64,000 nucleotides of DNA from the IMG/VR virus record IMGVR_UViG_3300020233_000057, positions 1-64,000 of that record, one strand, 5' to 3'. Below the pieces are notes generated by a model. The model was given only the letters and a program-made list of their open reading frames with translations. It was not told where the DNA came from and ran no database searches. Positions 1 through 8,279 of the stretch are shown in pieces. The stretch comes from a virus. How positions within the stretch are numbered: the stretch's first letter is position 1; each line of letters starts with the position of its first letter. Both the position numbers and the translations under genes were made by a program.

Positions 1-1
1 G

Positions 2-283
2 TATCCGTGGCAGGTGTTGGCCCAAAAGGGCTGTCTCCTTTCGAGGTGCAGCACAAAGGCAGGCGCAGTTGCGCAGGTCAGGCGGCTGGACATTGATCGG
101 CCTAGTACCGCACCTCATCGGGTGGCTCAACTCATCGAGCACACGCCGGACACGATCCCTGTGCTGCTGCCGCAAGCAGTAGTGGAGGTCATGGCGGCAA
201 ATGTCGGGGTTACCGGGTTCCCTGACTCCACGGTCGTGCGGGAAGCGTGTGCAGCAGCACTCAACCAGGAGGAGGCGACATGA
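2..283 (+). CDS. Cassette-type hypothetical protein, 5' end cut by window
   Basis: The frame is already open at base 2, so the true start lies left of the window. The visible 93 residues match the C-terminal part of the minus-strand protein at 29722-30501, sharing PYPWQVLAQKGCLL, RRLDIDRPSTAPHRV and EHTP. Function unknown. Its last codons are formed from GGAGGAGGCGACATGA, so the SD and start codon of the next gene sit inside its end, the same junction used throughout 21-30 kb. Confidence 0.75.
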   Translation, partial: YPWQVLAQKGCLLSRCSTKAGAVAQVRRLDIDRPSTAPHRVAQLIEHTPDTIPVLLPQAVVEVMAANVGVTGFPDSTVVREACAAALNQEEAT

Positions 284-727
284 ACGATGAGGAATCTGTC
301 GAGAACGCCCCGATCTGGGCGGTCATCAACTGGGACACGGGTATACCGCGGACTGCTGGGATGACGGTCGCTGAGGCGAGGACATGGGTTGCATCTGCTT
401 TACCCGACCCCCCTCTGCGGGTGGCCTGTTGGGTAGACGGGACGTGGATCGAACCTGAACCGGTTCACCTGCCTTGGGCCGTCGTAGGTCGTCATGGACT
501 GGTGCGCTGCAAATACGATACTGCTGTTGATGCAACAGACTCGTTGCCCAGGTGGGACACAGAGTATGCCTCATACAGTCCGCATCGGGTCTGCCGTATC
601 GCCAAATCGAGTACGTTCCCTGTACGATGCCAGTGCTCCTATCACAAAAGTGGTGGAACGCGTGCCAAAGGTCGTCAATACTTTTTCTCCTAATTGCTCT
701 AATGATGGAGACCGTCGCAGAATATGA
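280..727 (+). pseudogene. Frameshifted paralogue of the cassette protein family
   Basis: ATG at 280 overlaps the previous stop and follows GGAGGAGG. The first frame (to a stop at 693) gives an N-terminus like the proteins at 29234-29725 and 29722-30237 (WAVINWDTG, RVACWVDGTWIEPEP, PHRV). After PHRVCR, near 598-602, the expected sequence continues in another frame (QIEYVPCTMPVLL compares with QLIEHTPDTIPVLL), and near 645-652, at an AAAA run, a third frame resembles the next part. Two indels relative to intact paralogues make this a decaying copy. If translated it would end at 693 with an unrelated tail. Confidence 0.6.
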
Positions 728-749
728 CAACAGTCAAGGAGAAGATGAT

Positions 750-1013
750 ATGGGATATGACAACGGCGCCCTATTGAAAGATCTGGGGACTGACGCCACG
801 AAATGGGCACACTTATTCATGTTGCGCTGTGGCGCTGATTTGCCCGATGAAGGCACGATGCTGATTCCTTGTGGGGGTGACCTGCCTGATGAGGGGACGA
901 TGGTTGTCTGGTTTGCAAACGCTATCGAAGCGGGAAGGTTGGCGGAGTGTCCCCGGGGTAGGGTCGCCCATAAAGTGGGTGGTGACGTGTTTCGAGATGC
1001 CACAGTAGGATAA
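750..1013 (+). CDS. Small phage protein with WFANAI motif
   Basis: 87 residues. The ATG follows AAGGAG with good spacing. The N-terminal half (GALLKDLGTDATKWAHLF) and the GTMVVWFANAIEAGR segment match a type of small actinophage protein I have met, function unknown. Residues CGADLPDEGTM and CGGDLPDEGTM form a 42-bp tandem duplication. Confidence 0.7.
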   Translation: MGYDNGALLKDLGTDATKWAHLFMLRCGADLPDEGTMLIPCGGDLPDEGTMVVWFANAIEAGRLAECPRGRVAHKVGGDVFRDATVG

Positions 1014-1043
1014 AGTAATCCTGGTAACGGAATAGGACTGAAC

Positions 1044-1244
1044 ATGCAGAATTGTCAATATGGTGATCCCATCGAGGCCGCCCACGCTGATGGACATGCA
1101 TCAGGAGTTGAGGATGAACGCATTAGATGCATCGGGATTGTTAAAGATGCTATGCATATACACGAGAATGAGTCAGAGATGCTAAACGATCTCATATCTA
1201 CTATGGATAATGCAGGAGACAGGATCGGCTATGACCTGGATTAG
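1044..1244 (+). CDS. Hypothetical protein
   Basis: 66 residues, acidic. The central DGHASGVEDERIRCIGIVKDAM resembles the small helical proteins common in phage early regions. No SD close to the ATG. It overlaps the next gene slightly, in line with a polycistronic unit. Function unknown. Confidence 0.55.
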   Translation: MQNCQYGDPIEAAHADGHASGVEDERIRCIGIVKDAMHIHENESEMLNDLISTMDNAGDRIGYDLD

Positions 1245-1491
1245 TGATGATGTTGTGGAGATGGTGACCCTAGTCACGTCGCGGATAGCGGGAATGGAGG
1301 CATCAGATGACCCAGATGGTTACAAATCTGATTTAGATGATGTCATGCATGTCATTCTCGACGAACTGTTGATAGACCCCAATCGGCTATGCGGAATGCT
1401 GATACAGCTATCGATACTTGCCAATGCTGCAATAAGCGCTATCCCTGGGATCACAGAGGACTGTGACGACGACTTGAACGAGGACGCATAA
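1231..1491 (+). CDS. Hypothetical acidic protein
   Basis: 86 residues from ATG 1231 (MTWISDD); an ATG at 1210 would give 93. AGGAG at 1213-1217 precedes 1231 at long spacing, and the later start gives the shorter overlap with the upstream gene. Mostly helical, with a hydrophobic stretch (LCGMLIQLSILANAAISAIPG) and an acidic end. Its last base is the first base of the next ATG. Function unknown. Confidence 0.55.
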   Translation: MTWISDDVVEMVTLVTSRIAGMEASDDPDGYKSDLDDVMHVILDELLIDPNRLCGMLIQLSILANAAISAIPGITEDCDDDLNEDA

Positions 1492-1742
1492 TGATAGATG
1501 AATACGATAGTGACAACATCTACTATGGGCTCACACGTAGAGGGTATATGAGCCTTTGGGATCTGGAGTCCCGTTCTGATCCCCCTGGGGATGAGCCCGA
1601 CAGGAACTTTGCGATCCTTGCAGATATCATGGTTCGGGATGAGCCCGACAGGTACTTTGCGATCCTTGCAGATATCATGGTTCGGTTGGACAGGTTAGAA
1701 CAGATGCTGCGGTCTGTGACTGCACCAATCGATTCCCCTTAG
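1491..1742 (+). CDS. Hypothetical protein with internal tandem repeat
   Basis: 83 residues, start codon overlapping the previous stop. It holds two copies of a 16-residue block (DEPDRNFAILADIMVR and DEPDRYFAILADIMVR) encoded by an exact 48-bp tandem repeat, followed by a leucine-rich helix (LDRLEQMLRSV). The block probably also folds as a helix, so the duplication would lengthen a helical rod. Function unknown. Confidence 0.65.
   Translation: MIDEYDSDNIYYGLTRRGYMSLWDLESRSDPPGDEPDRNFAILADIMVRDEPDRYFAILADIMVRLDRLEQMLRSVTAPIDSP
1590..1685 (+). repeat. 48-bp tandem duplication in coding sequence
   Basis: Two head-to-tail copies of 48 bp starting at 1590 and 1638, differing at about one base (AAC versus TAC). 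The near identity suggests a recent in-frame duplication. Confidence 0.9.
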
Positions 1743-1774
1743 ATACACATATCCTCCCACAGTCTGGTCGCCTC

Positions 1775-2164
1775 ATGGGGACATCTTCCCTCTCACCGAT
1801 TAACGCCCGTTTAAGAAAAGGGGTGCCGCCGGGCATGATCAGCATTCCACTCGGGTGGATACCCCTTGTCCTGGAATACGATAGGCGCCTTAACGAAATC
1901 GACTCCGGTTACATTATCGACCAGGTCAAGGAGAAGTTTGGTGGGCTCTGCTATTACGCACACCCATCTGCTGGATACGATGTTGCAGAGGACAGGTCTA
2001 GGGACCCGTTTTGGGAGACCGTTTCTGATCTAGAGGAACACAGCCTTTCCATTTGTGAAGACTGTGGGGAACCTGGGGAACTCCGCGGTGGGGCATGGAC
2101 AATTTGTTTATGTAGCGAATGCTTATCTGTGCGCGGTGACGACCGGAGAATAAAGAGGCTTTGA
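1775..2164 (+). CDS. Zinc-ribbon phage protein (QVKEKFGGL family)
   Basis: 129 residues from 1775; ATG 1835 (MISIPLGWIPL) is a credible alternative because the conserved part begins there. The core GWIPLVLEYDRRL, IIDQVKEKFGGLCYYA and the later CEDCG and CSEC pairs match a widespread phage protein of unknown role, with two CxxC pairs that should bind one zinc. The spread of cysteines argues for a nucleic-acid or protein contact module. Confidence 0.75.
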   Translation: MGTSSLSPINARLRKGVPPGMISIPLGWIPLVLEYDRRLNEIDSGYIIDQVKEKFGGLCYYAHPSAGYDVAEDRSRDPFWETVSDLEEHSLSICEDCGEPGELRGGAWTICLCSECLSVRGDDRRIKRL

Positions 2165-2203
2165 TCACATCTATGCAGATGCAATCAACATCGGAGATGG
2201 ATG

Positions 2204-2587
2204 ATGGCAACACTATCTGAGAATCACGCAAACAGGGTTTATGACATCCTGGTAGAGTACGCAGGGGCGCTACCAGATCAGAGAATAGATTTCATCTGGT
2301 ACATGACTGTCGACGACACAGATTACCACCAGTTCCGTTTCGATGGATCACTTGAACCGAGCAGCGCCCTGTGCTTTCAACCCCGTACTTTCGGCGCCAA
2401 CCTATGGGTTTCGTGCTACGACGACGATATGACAGATACCTGTAGGGGCATAATCAAAGAGACCAACAGGCATCTTGGGGGTATCGAATACCTGATTCGT
2501 GTGGCAGAGGAACGAGACGTGACAGAGGAAGACGAAGAGACTGCTGCGTACATAATGAACGCCCGCTACGAAAGCGACGATGACTGA
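2204..2587 (+). CDS. Hypothetical phage protein (SENHANRVYDILVEYAGA family)
   Basis: 127 residues. The GGAG at 2193 favours the second ATG (2204) over 2201. The N-terminal LSENHANRVYDILVEYAGA, the YHQFRFDGSL segment and the closing helix match a family recurring in actinobacteriophages; no function is known to me. It runs into the next gene with an overlapping stop/start (TGA-ATG sharing one base). Confidence 0.75.
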   Translation: MATLSENHANRVYDILVEYAGALPDQRIDFIWYMTVDDTDYHQFRFDGSLEPSSALCFQPRTFGANLWVSCYDDDMTDTCRGIIKETNRHLGGIEYLIRVAEERDVTEEDEETAAYIMNARYESDDD

Positions 2588-2892
2588 TGCATGAAATAGA
2601 CGTAGCATCCCTCTTTTGGGTTAAACCTCATATTTCATCAGGCACTAATCAGCATATCGCGTTGACCTATATCCCGCGATGTGACCAAGATTTGACAGGA
2701 TACGCTAAAACGTTGTGCATGGATTCGATGCAATGCAATTCCAATCCATTCAGCCACACGTGGGATAAGGAATCACCATCATTGTTGTGCTCGAAATGTT
2801 TGAGGCGCGTGGGCCACTACATCCGGATGGGTCAGATAGATCGTTTGCATACTGCTAGCAAGATGCTTCATGAAATGTTTCCCATAGAATGA
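2587..2892 (+). CDS. Hypothetical protein with CxxC
   Basis: 101 residues. Starts on the last base of the previous stop. Contains CDQD, a paired HTWDKESPSLLCSKC segment that looks like half of a zinc site (H, C, C) and a basic C-terminal helix. Family not recognised. Confidence 0.65.
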   Translation: MHEIDVASLFWVKPHISSGTNQHIALTYIPRCDQDLTGYAKTLCMDSMQCNSNPFSHTWDKESPSLLCSKCLRRVGHYIRMGQIDRLHTASKMLHEMFPIE

Positions 2893-2951
2893 TGAGTCTC
2901 CCGGGTAGACGCTCAACCCTGTCTGTCATGTCTACCTGTTAGGGTGCACAC

Positions 2952-3149
2952 ATGACTGATACCAACGCCATCAAGACGTGTCGAGGCTGCCAGAAACCGT
3001 TAACAGTCGACAACGCACGTATGTGGGGAGGCCGTTTCATCGGGGCCTGCCGTAGCTGCGAGGCAACAGAGGCACGTGAACGCTATGTGCGAGCGAACCC
3101 TGACGCCAAGTATTACAACGATAGTCGCCGCAAATACACCCTGGCCTGA
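2952..3149 (+). CDS. Small zinc-finger protein
   Basis: 65 residues with CRGCQ and CRSCE pairs 25 residues apart, then a very basic tail (RERYVRANPDAKYYNDSRRKYT). This is the layout of a small zinc-ribbon DNA or RNA binder such as phage HNH-related recruiters, but no HNH residues are present. Ends in an ATGA overlap with the next gene. Confidence 0.7.
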   Translation: MTDTNAIKTCRGCQKPLTVDNARMWGGRFIGACRSCEATEARERYVRANPDAKYYNDSRRKYTLA

Positions 3150-3397
3150 TGAGAGCCAGAACAGTCGGGGCGTTCATCGCAGGGCTAGCAGCGGTTCCTG
3201 TACTAGCAGTGGTGGCGGCGACTATCGATGATCTAGTCAGCTTCGGTGCAGCATCATTACGTGTAAAACCACGGCCTGTACGGTGCCCCTTCCCTTCTTG
3301 TGAAGGTCGCACCCCTATGTGTTCATCAGACGCCCCGTGTTCCACCATGATGTCTGTTTGCGGGTCCGCAGTCAGGCAAGTGTATGAAACCCCATGA
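3149..3397 (+). CDS. Small membrane-anchored Cys-rich protein
   Basis: 82 residues. Residues 6-30 (VGAFIAGLAAVPVLAVVAATI) form one clear membrane span or signal anchor, followed by a Cys-rich tail (CPFPSC, CSSDAPC). Coupled by ATGA to the gene upstream. Function unknown. Confidence 0.55.
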   Translation: MRARTVGAFIAGLAAVPVLAVVAATIDDLVSFGAASLRVKPRPVRCPFPSCEGRTPMCSSDAPCSTMMSVCGSAVRQVYETP

Positions 3398-3647
3398 CGG
3401 TGGCAGCGGGCTAACGGTGCCTAAACCCAAGAAACGGTATGGGAATCGGCGCTTCATGGGTAAACCGCACCAGGTGCGCGTATCGAAGAATCCGTTGCAC
3501 TACACATCTAAACTAGAGAGGCTCCAAAGATGCACCGGGGAGTGCGGCGAGTTGCTTGATAAGTGCGCTTTTGTGCGCCCCAACGGAGATGCTGTGGACC
3601 TATGCCCTACTTGTTACGCTAAGAAATGGGCTGGTTCCAGGGCATGA
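3384..3647 (+). CDS. Basic zinc-ribbon protein
   Basis: 87 residues, overlapping the previous gene by 14 bases. A lysine/arginine-rich N-terminus (KPKKRYGNRRF) precedes two metal-binding pairs (CTGECGELLDKC and CPTC). Likely a nucleic-acid binder; role unknown. The exact start is uncertain, ATG 3457-3459 being an alternative. Confidence 0.55.
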   Translation: MKPHDGGSGLTVPKPKKRYGNRRFMGKPHQVRVSKNPLHYTSKLERLQRCTGECGELLDKCAFVRPNGDAVDLCPTCYAKKWAGSRA

Positions 3648-3765
3648 TTAGCGGCATCGATTCGGCAGGGAACTCCTATGTGCCCGGTGGAGCACTTTTG
3701 CATCAGAGTGCAAGAATCGTTACACGAAACATCCGATTTGTTACCTAACCCTTGAGGAGAGTTTA

Positions 3766-4257
3766 ATGGATATCGTCAGAACCGCGGCCCATGATGTAGC
3801 CAAGAGTTTCGAGCACCTATGGGAGCATCATCAGAGTTTAGGGCAGGACACACTCCGTGACTTGCTTCTCCTAAAGGTAGATGTTGGTATTCTGAGATCT
3901 ACTATTGCTTTAGTTCCTCCTGGGACGAACATACTAGGGTCCTACCACACAGATGGGACAGATACAGAGAAGGCATCTGCCAGTTTCGTGATGCCGCGGA
4001 CAGGGACACAGCGGGCATCTGTCCTAGCAGAATTGTCGAATGCGTACCCGGGCGGGTTAACAGATGACGAGATAGGGGAACGTCTTCCTCTGTATGTCAA
4101 CACGGGGGCTAAGCGCCGTAACGATTTGAAGAATCAGGGGTGGGTGCAAGACTCGGGGGTGCGTAGGTTGACGCAAACGGGTGCCCCTGCTGTGGTTTGG
4201 GAACTCACGCCACAGGGGGCAGATTCCTTGCAGTGTCATCCCCGTATGGTACAGTAG
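3766..4257 (+). CDS. Winged-helix DNA-binding protein
   Basis: 163 residues; ATG follows GAGGAG. The C-terminal half is a winged helix: GTQRASVLAEL, GGLTDDEIGERL (helix-turn-helix), TGAKRRNDLKNQGWVQDSG (recognition helix and wing), then VVWELTPQG. This layout is typical of phage regulators that couple a helical N-terminus to a MarR-like reader. Last gene before the terminator at 4327. Confidence 0.75.
   Translation: MDIVRTAAHDVAKSFEHLWEHHQSLGQDTLRDLLLLKVDVGILRSTIALVPPGTNILGSYHTDGTDTEKASASFVMPRTGTQRASVLAELSNAYPGGLTDDEIGERLPLYVNTGAKRRNDLKNQGWVQDSGVRRLTQTGAPAVVWELTPQGADSLQCHPRMVQ
4228..4255 (+). promoter_or_regulatory. Type A promoter inside the 3' end of the winged-helix gene
   Basis: TTGCAG (4228-4233), 16-bp spacer carrying TGTCATCCCC, TACAGT (4250-4255). 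Same spacer core as the promoters at 47130 and 49315. It would drive only the hairpin and terminator that follow. Confidence 0.55.
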
Positions 4258-4350
4258 AGACGCAATGTGGTCCATAGATGGACGCATTGCCGTGTTACCT
4301 CCTAAGGTGACTAGCTGACAGGCATTGGCCGCCCTTCGGGGCGGCCTTTG
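4256..4350 (+). ncRNA. Candidate short RNA between promoter and terminator
   Basis: A promoter ends at 4255 and a strong terminator follows at 4327. Between them lies a hairpin (4262-4290: GCAATG with CATTGC, inner UCCAU with AUGGA) and the string GGTGACTAGCTGACAG, which recurs at 36030 in a similar setting. No ORF fits. On the minus strand the same string reads as the TGTCAG leader followed by AGGAGG and a 76-codon antisense ORF, an alternative reading. Confidence 0.35.
4327..4350 (+). terminator. Rho-independent terminator
   Basis: GGCCGCCC, loop TTCG, GGGCGGCC, then TTTGCTGTT. Ends the 0-4.3 kb plus-strand genes just before the convergent terminase gene. Confidence 0.9.
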
Positions 4351-4356
4351 CTGTTC

Positions 4357-7263
4357 TCAGCGAAGGTTGATAGTGACATTCCCAAGACTGTCTCTTGCAG
4401 AACTCCTGACTCGTATACGTCGTTTGATCAGCGTGTCATTCAGGTCCGCCCACGACCAGTATGAGTTATGGACAGCTACCCCTCCCGCTAAATATTCATG
4501 TTCTCCTGCAACCTCAAGGTTCCATACATCTTTTCTTTGACTAACAGGTTGTACAGTTAGGACAAGCGACGCGACAGTGTCGAGCATCTTCCCGTTCCCA
4601 GGTTGCGGGTGGCCTGTTGCTGCCTGAGGCCCGGTTGTCCTGACGTGCAGCCCTTGTGTCATGGCCAGAGGCATCCACGCACATTCTTCGGTCCATACGG
4701 GATGATGCCAGGTCCCTTCTATACTCATCCCGTTTGCTGTAGCAAGGACCCAGGTTTGGGCATGCCGCTGTGTCACCCCTACATCTGCAACTCGGTCGAG
4801 CCCCTGGCGTGTCCAAATGGGGTCGCCACGTGATATGTTTTGCAGGTGCACCCAGCCGTCAGGGGTGGCTACAGGGGTCTCTCCTATGAGGCATGCGTCG
4901 ACTAAGTCATATGGTTTGACCCTCGGGAAGCGTTTAAGTGCCTGTTCTAGAACATGATGGGTTCCCTCTAGGTGCACGAATTTGCCGCGTTCGTAGTCAA
5001 CTAGCATTCGTTCTGCCCTAGCGATTTTGGACCCGTGACCTGTTGATGCCTTTGCATGTTTGAATCTAGGGGCGCTGCCATCGAGTAGCCCCTCTTTCCT
5101 CATATTTTCGCATGCCTGGTGATACACCACTTCCCAAGTATCTCCACCTTGGTCTGTTTCTACTCCGACAGTGTCTGCCCCCCACCGTAACGCTACCTTT
5201 AGAGCCTTCTCTATGGCTGTTAGGGGCGTGGCACGGGTTTCCCATGAGTACAGGCGGTAGAACCGCCCGTTAGTACCTAAGGCGTCGCATTGGATACCCA
5301 TAGAGTCACTTCGATCGGTTGTGGTGACAGCGGGGTCAACCCAAACGGTTACGCGCTTGAACACAGGTAGTTCTGCGTGGGTGCAGCGAGCGAAGGCAAT
5401 GTGGTTGAAGATGTCTCCCTCAGGGGGCTGTGTCTGATGTTGGAACTCTGCCAGGAATGCTGTAAGCCCAATGTCGTTCATGACTTGTTGACATGACCCT
5501 ACAGACATAGAATTTTCCCATGATGCAGTCCCCCCCACTATTACGAATTTCCCGTCACGTTCTTCATATTTCATGCCGAATATGGCGGGGATGGGGCCAG
5601 ATATGATGCGGTCCATCAGGAAGTCTGCCCGTCCGTCAACCAACCTCGCGAAAATTGAATCTTCGTGTACTAGGTTTTGTATCATCAGGACTGCACAGTC
5701 TTGGGAGCCCGCAGGGAGAAGCTTGCGTGTAATGGTCTTTATCTTCTTATGTGTCGATAAGTCAGAATCTAGTTCGGAGTCGAGATCGTCGAATACCATG
5801 AAGTCTGGTCGCTGGTTCTCTAGCTTGACTCCACGCGCAGCAGAGTCAAGTCCCATAGCGTCGATTGTGAACCCTGTAGAAGCGCGGATACGGTTGCGTC
5901 TCCAACCTTTGGCTGATCCGAATTTGCTTACTAGCCTTTGCCCGAGTTCAGGGTAGGCGATGTTGACCAAATCTGATTCTAAGAGCCCTGCGATGTTCGT
6001 GATATGGTCGTCTGCCTGCTCCTGCGTTTCGCAGTTGTGTGAGCGCCCAAATGCAGTTATGTAGTCCTGTGTTGATGTCTGGATTGGGACAAACACACGG
6101 TTCTGTACCGCTTCCCTAGAGCACAATTTGCTCCACAAGTAGCCATCGCGGATCAAAACATTGAGGTTAGCAAAGTCACTTTCGTCTCCGGATGGGGAAC
6201 TCTTAGATACGGTGTCTTGCCGGAAGCGTAGAACACAGGAAGATTGTTCCCTGTCTACGTTTACGCAGACAGCGTCTTGGCAGGTGCTGCTGCCCGTTTC
6301 TATCGTGGCGGCAACCCCCAATCGTGCAAGGATGCGCCGTGCGGTCAGCAAAGTGGTGGCGGGGACGTTTGTAATCAGGGTTTCGTGGTCTGTCACCTGC
6401 CCTGTGGCGTGTACCAGCCCGTCAATGAGCTGTGTCAGGTGCTGCGCAGGTAGTTTCTCGACCCACGGGGGTGGGACTCTATAGCCCCCTTCATCCAGAT
6501 GCCAGGCCGCTAAGAACTCGTCAAGCACCTTAGACTGCACCTGTGCTTTAGCACCCCTGTCGAATGCCCCGTTTCCCCACCATGACCCTATATGCCACCA
6601 CAAGCCAGGGGATGTAAGCCAGTTGGGGCAAGTCTCAACAGATGTATCGATGGGGAGACCTATCCATGTATGCGAATCAAGGTCCTTAGCTTCCACCCAC
6701 CTAGGGTCCGCGAACCTGGCCTGCCCCGCGTTTCCGTATTGCACGTCCTGTTCCGTGATGCGCCGCGTCCAATAACGATGCTCTGCCGTCACCACCTCTG
6801 TAAACGGAAGACCCCACAGCATCACCTCGTAGCCGTCGCAAAAGCGTTCCTGGGCCGTGGGGTGTTCTTCTACCGCTATCCATGAGCCACCATCAGGGTC
6901 TAGAATCGGTGTGCCCTTCTCGTGGCAAACATACAGACCATAATTGCGCTTGCGTCTACACCCTAAAGCCAGCACTGCCATCTCTGCGCTGCTGCTCTTG
7001 CCATGCCCACGTGACCATATCGCTATGAACGGTTTCGGACGTTCACCTGGCTCAACCCCCCATAGCCACTCCCAGAAATCTTTATGGTGCTTAGCAAATT
7101 CTTTGTTGGCTGCCTTCGGGACCATTACCTGTAGCCAAGGTTCCCACTGATCCAATTCGATAGCAGTGAACATCAGGTATTGCTGATACGCCTCCCGTTC
7201 TTCTGCCGTAGCATGCAAGAGAAGCTCAGGGTCAATTACTACCGGTCCTTCTGTGTCAGGCAT
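4357..7263 (-). CDS. terL: Terminase large subunit with two inteins
   Basis: 968 residues from ATG 7263, which overlaps the terminase small subunit stop; an upstream ATG at 7329 gives 990. Packaging motor ATPase and nuclease. Walker A is SRGHGKS (about residues 84-90), Walker B FMVFDD (488-493). The RNase H-type nuclease shows WVDPA (D643), GVETDQGG (E702/D704) and YDLVDA (D786/D789). Intein 1 (residues 113-410) sits between GLYV and CETQEQADDH; intein 2 (791-933) sits directly after the last catalytic aspartates, before SYWSW. Without them the extein is about 527 residues, a normal size. Activity should need both splicing events. Confidence 0.95.
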   Translation of the reverse strand: MPDTEGPVVIDPELLLHATAEEREAYQQYLMFTAIELDQWEPWLQVMVPKAANKEFAKHHKDFWEWLWGVEPGERPKPFIAIWSRGHGKSSSAEMAVLALGCRRKRNYGLYVCHEKGTPILDPDGGSWIAVEEHPTAQERFCDGYEVMLWGLPFTEVVTAEHRYWTRRITEQDVQYGNAGQARFADPRWVEAKDLDSHTWIGLPIDTSVETCPNWLTSPGLWWHIGSWWGNGAFDRGAKAQVQSKVLDEFLAAWHLDEGGYRVPPPWVEKLPAQHLTQLIDGLVHATGQVTDHETLITNVPATTLLTARRILARLGVAATIETGSSTCQDAVCVNVDREQSSCVLRFRQDTVSKSSPSGDESDFANLNVLIRDGYLWSKLCSREAVQNRVFVPIQTSTQDYITAFGRSHNCETQEQADDHITNIAGLLESDLVNIAYPELGQRLVSKFGSAKGWRRNRIRASTGFTIDAMGLDSAARGVKLENQRPDFMVFDDLDSELDSDLSTHKKIKTITRKLLPAGSQDCAVLMIQNLVHEDSIFARLVDGRADFLMDRIISGPIPAIFGMKYEERDGKFVIVGGTASWENSMSVGSCQQVMNDIGLTAFLAEFQHQTQPPEGDIFNHIAFARCTHAELPVFKRVTVWVDPAVTTTDRSDSMGIQCDALGTNGRFYRLYSWETRATPLTAIEKALKVALRWGADTVGVETDQGGDTWEVVYHQACENMRKEGLLDGSAPRFKHAKASTGHGSKIARAERMLVDYERGKFVHLEGTHHVLEQALKRFPRVKPYDLVDACLIGETPVATPDGWVHLQNISRGDPIWTRQGLDRVADVGVTQRHAQTWVLATANGMSIEGTWHHPVWTEECAWMPLAMTQGLHVRTTGPQAATGHPQPGNGKMLDTVASLVLTVQPVSQRKDVWNLEVAGEHEYLAGGVAVHNSYWSWADLNDTLIKRRIRVRSSARDSLGNVTINLR
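4465..4893 (-). other. Intein 2 of the terminase (mini-intein)
   Basis: 143 residues. Begins CLIGETPVATPDG (block A), has a block-B-like GTWHHPVW, block F (VWNLEVAGEHEYLAGG) and ends VAVHN before Ser+1. No endonuclease domain, so it cannot home by itself. It splits the nuclease active site at DLVDA/S. Confidence 0.9.
6034..6927 (-). other. Intein 1 of the terminase
   Basis: 298 residues from Cys (CHEKGTPILDPDG) to GRSHN with Cys+1. Block B looks like TAEHRYW, block F like VFVPIQTSTQDYITAF. The middle holds segments resembling a worn LAGLIDADG endonuclease (FLAAWHLDEGG and LIDGLVHATG), with one acidic residue missing in the second, so cutting activity is doubtful. Confidence 0.85.
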
Positions 7264-7825
7264 CCCCAACGTCCCTTGATGTATCTGAATCCCCTTGTTC
7301 CGCAGTGCCTGGTTCAACGACTTCCGCATCTACAATGTCTTGCTCTGCCCCTTCGATAGCGCGGGCATGTAAGCGGCGCGCCAATGCAGCCATAGCTCCT
7401 GGGTCCAATTCGATACCTGACACCACCTTTATGGGGCCTCCGTCTCCCCCCGTCACCTCAAGTTGTGTCTTATCTTTCTTGGCCCAGCGGTCAGGCATCG
7501 ATCTCTCCAGGAACCAAGCAGCAGCTTGCCACTGGCCTTCGTTGGCCGCCTTCTGAATCTTAGCGACTGACGCCACCTCTGCATCCGCCCGAGCCTTCTC
7601 CATCGCGTCCCTGAAGTCACGGTATTCTTGAGGGGCATCGGGTTCATCTGCTTTGTGAATCCACCTACGCATAGTCCCATAGTTGATTCCTGCGAACGCA
7701 CACGCAGTCTGTAGGTAGTTTCCCCCCCTTACTGCTTGCAGCAGCCGTTCAGCGCGTTCCTCGCTGAACTTAGAAGGCGCCCCGGGAGCCTTGAAATCTG
7801 GTAGTTTGTCTGGCACTTTTCCCAT
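7256..7825 (-). CDS. terS: Terminase small subunit
   Basis: 189 residues. An N-terminal helix-turn-helix (ERAERLLQAVRGGNYLQTACAFAGINYGTMRRWI) should read the packaging site; GQWQAAAWFLERSMPDRW is the hallmark stretch of this terminase small-subunit type. The C-terminus is a flexible acidic tail. Overlaps the large subunit start by 8 bases, so the two are probably translationally coupled. Confidence 0.9.
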   Translation of the reverse strand: MGKVPDKLPDFKAPGAPSKFSEERAERLLQAVRGGNYLQTACAFAGINYGTMRRWIHKADEPDAPQEYRDFRDAMEKARADAEVASVAKIQKAANEGQWQAAAWFLERSMPDRWAKKDKTQLEVTGGDGGPIKVVSGIELDPGAMAALARRLHARAIEGAEQDIVDAEVVEPGTAEQGDSDTSRDVGDA

Positions 7826-7864
7826 GCCTCACAGAATACACTACTGGCAGGTCAGATTACGCGA

Positions 7865-8098
7865 TTAGTCATCTTGCACAATGTAATCGATGACGCGTCC
7901 AAACGGAATGCGCTCCTTCACAGTACCCCCCAGCACAGGAACCGCAAGGCGACAATGATCTTCTGCGACGCTAATCAGCACACCCTTGAACGCAGCAATC
8001 TCTTCTACGCCCCCGACCCCCTTTGACCACTTCGATATAGTCAGCGTACGCCCCACGTAGGGGGAAAGTACACGAAGTGAAATTGCCCTATTGGACAT
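7865..8098 (-). CDS. Small beta-barrel-like hypothetical protein
   Basis: 77 residues from ATG 8098; an ATG at 8113 would add five. Alternating hydrophobic strands (RTLTISKW, FKGVLISVAEDHCRLAVPVL, ERIPFGRVIDYIV) suggest an SH3-like barrel. Lies between the helicase and terminase genes. Function unknown. Confidence 0.6.
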   Translation of the reverse strand: MSNRAISLRVLSPYVGRTLTISKWSKGVGGVEEIAAFKGVLISVAEDHCRLAVPVLGGTVKERIPFGRVIDYIVQDD

Positions 8099-8279
8099 GA
8101 TCACTAAACCCATTGGACAACGGGGGTTGGTTAAGCTGCCTAGCCATTAGATCATTCAGGTACTCCGCGGCAATAAACAAATCAAAGTACGCGCATCGCA
8201 TCAACCCATTCCCTGCATGGTCGATCTCATAGTTGGCTTTCGCTGCCAACGCCTGGAGTTCTATACGGGAGAAGGACAT
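8088..8279 (-). CDS. Small helical hypothetical protein
   Basis: 63 residues with a strong SD (GGAGGTG) before ATG 8279. Two or three helices (IELQALAAKANYEID, FDLFIAAEYLNDLMARQL). Overlaps the next gene by 11 bases. Function unknown. Confidence 0.7.
   Translation of the reverse strand: MSFSRIELQALAAKANYEIDHAGNGLMRCAYFDLFIAAEYLNDLMARQLNQPPLSNGFSDHVQ

Noticed and set aside
4057-4287. 76-codon minus ORF behind AGGAGG and a TGTCAG-like leader
   Set aside because: Has a good SD but is fully antisense to the winged-helix gene, has no -10/-35 and its residues show no domain-like pattern. Mentioned as an alternative in the short-RNA entry.
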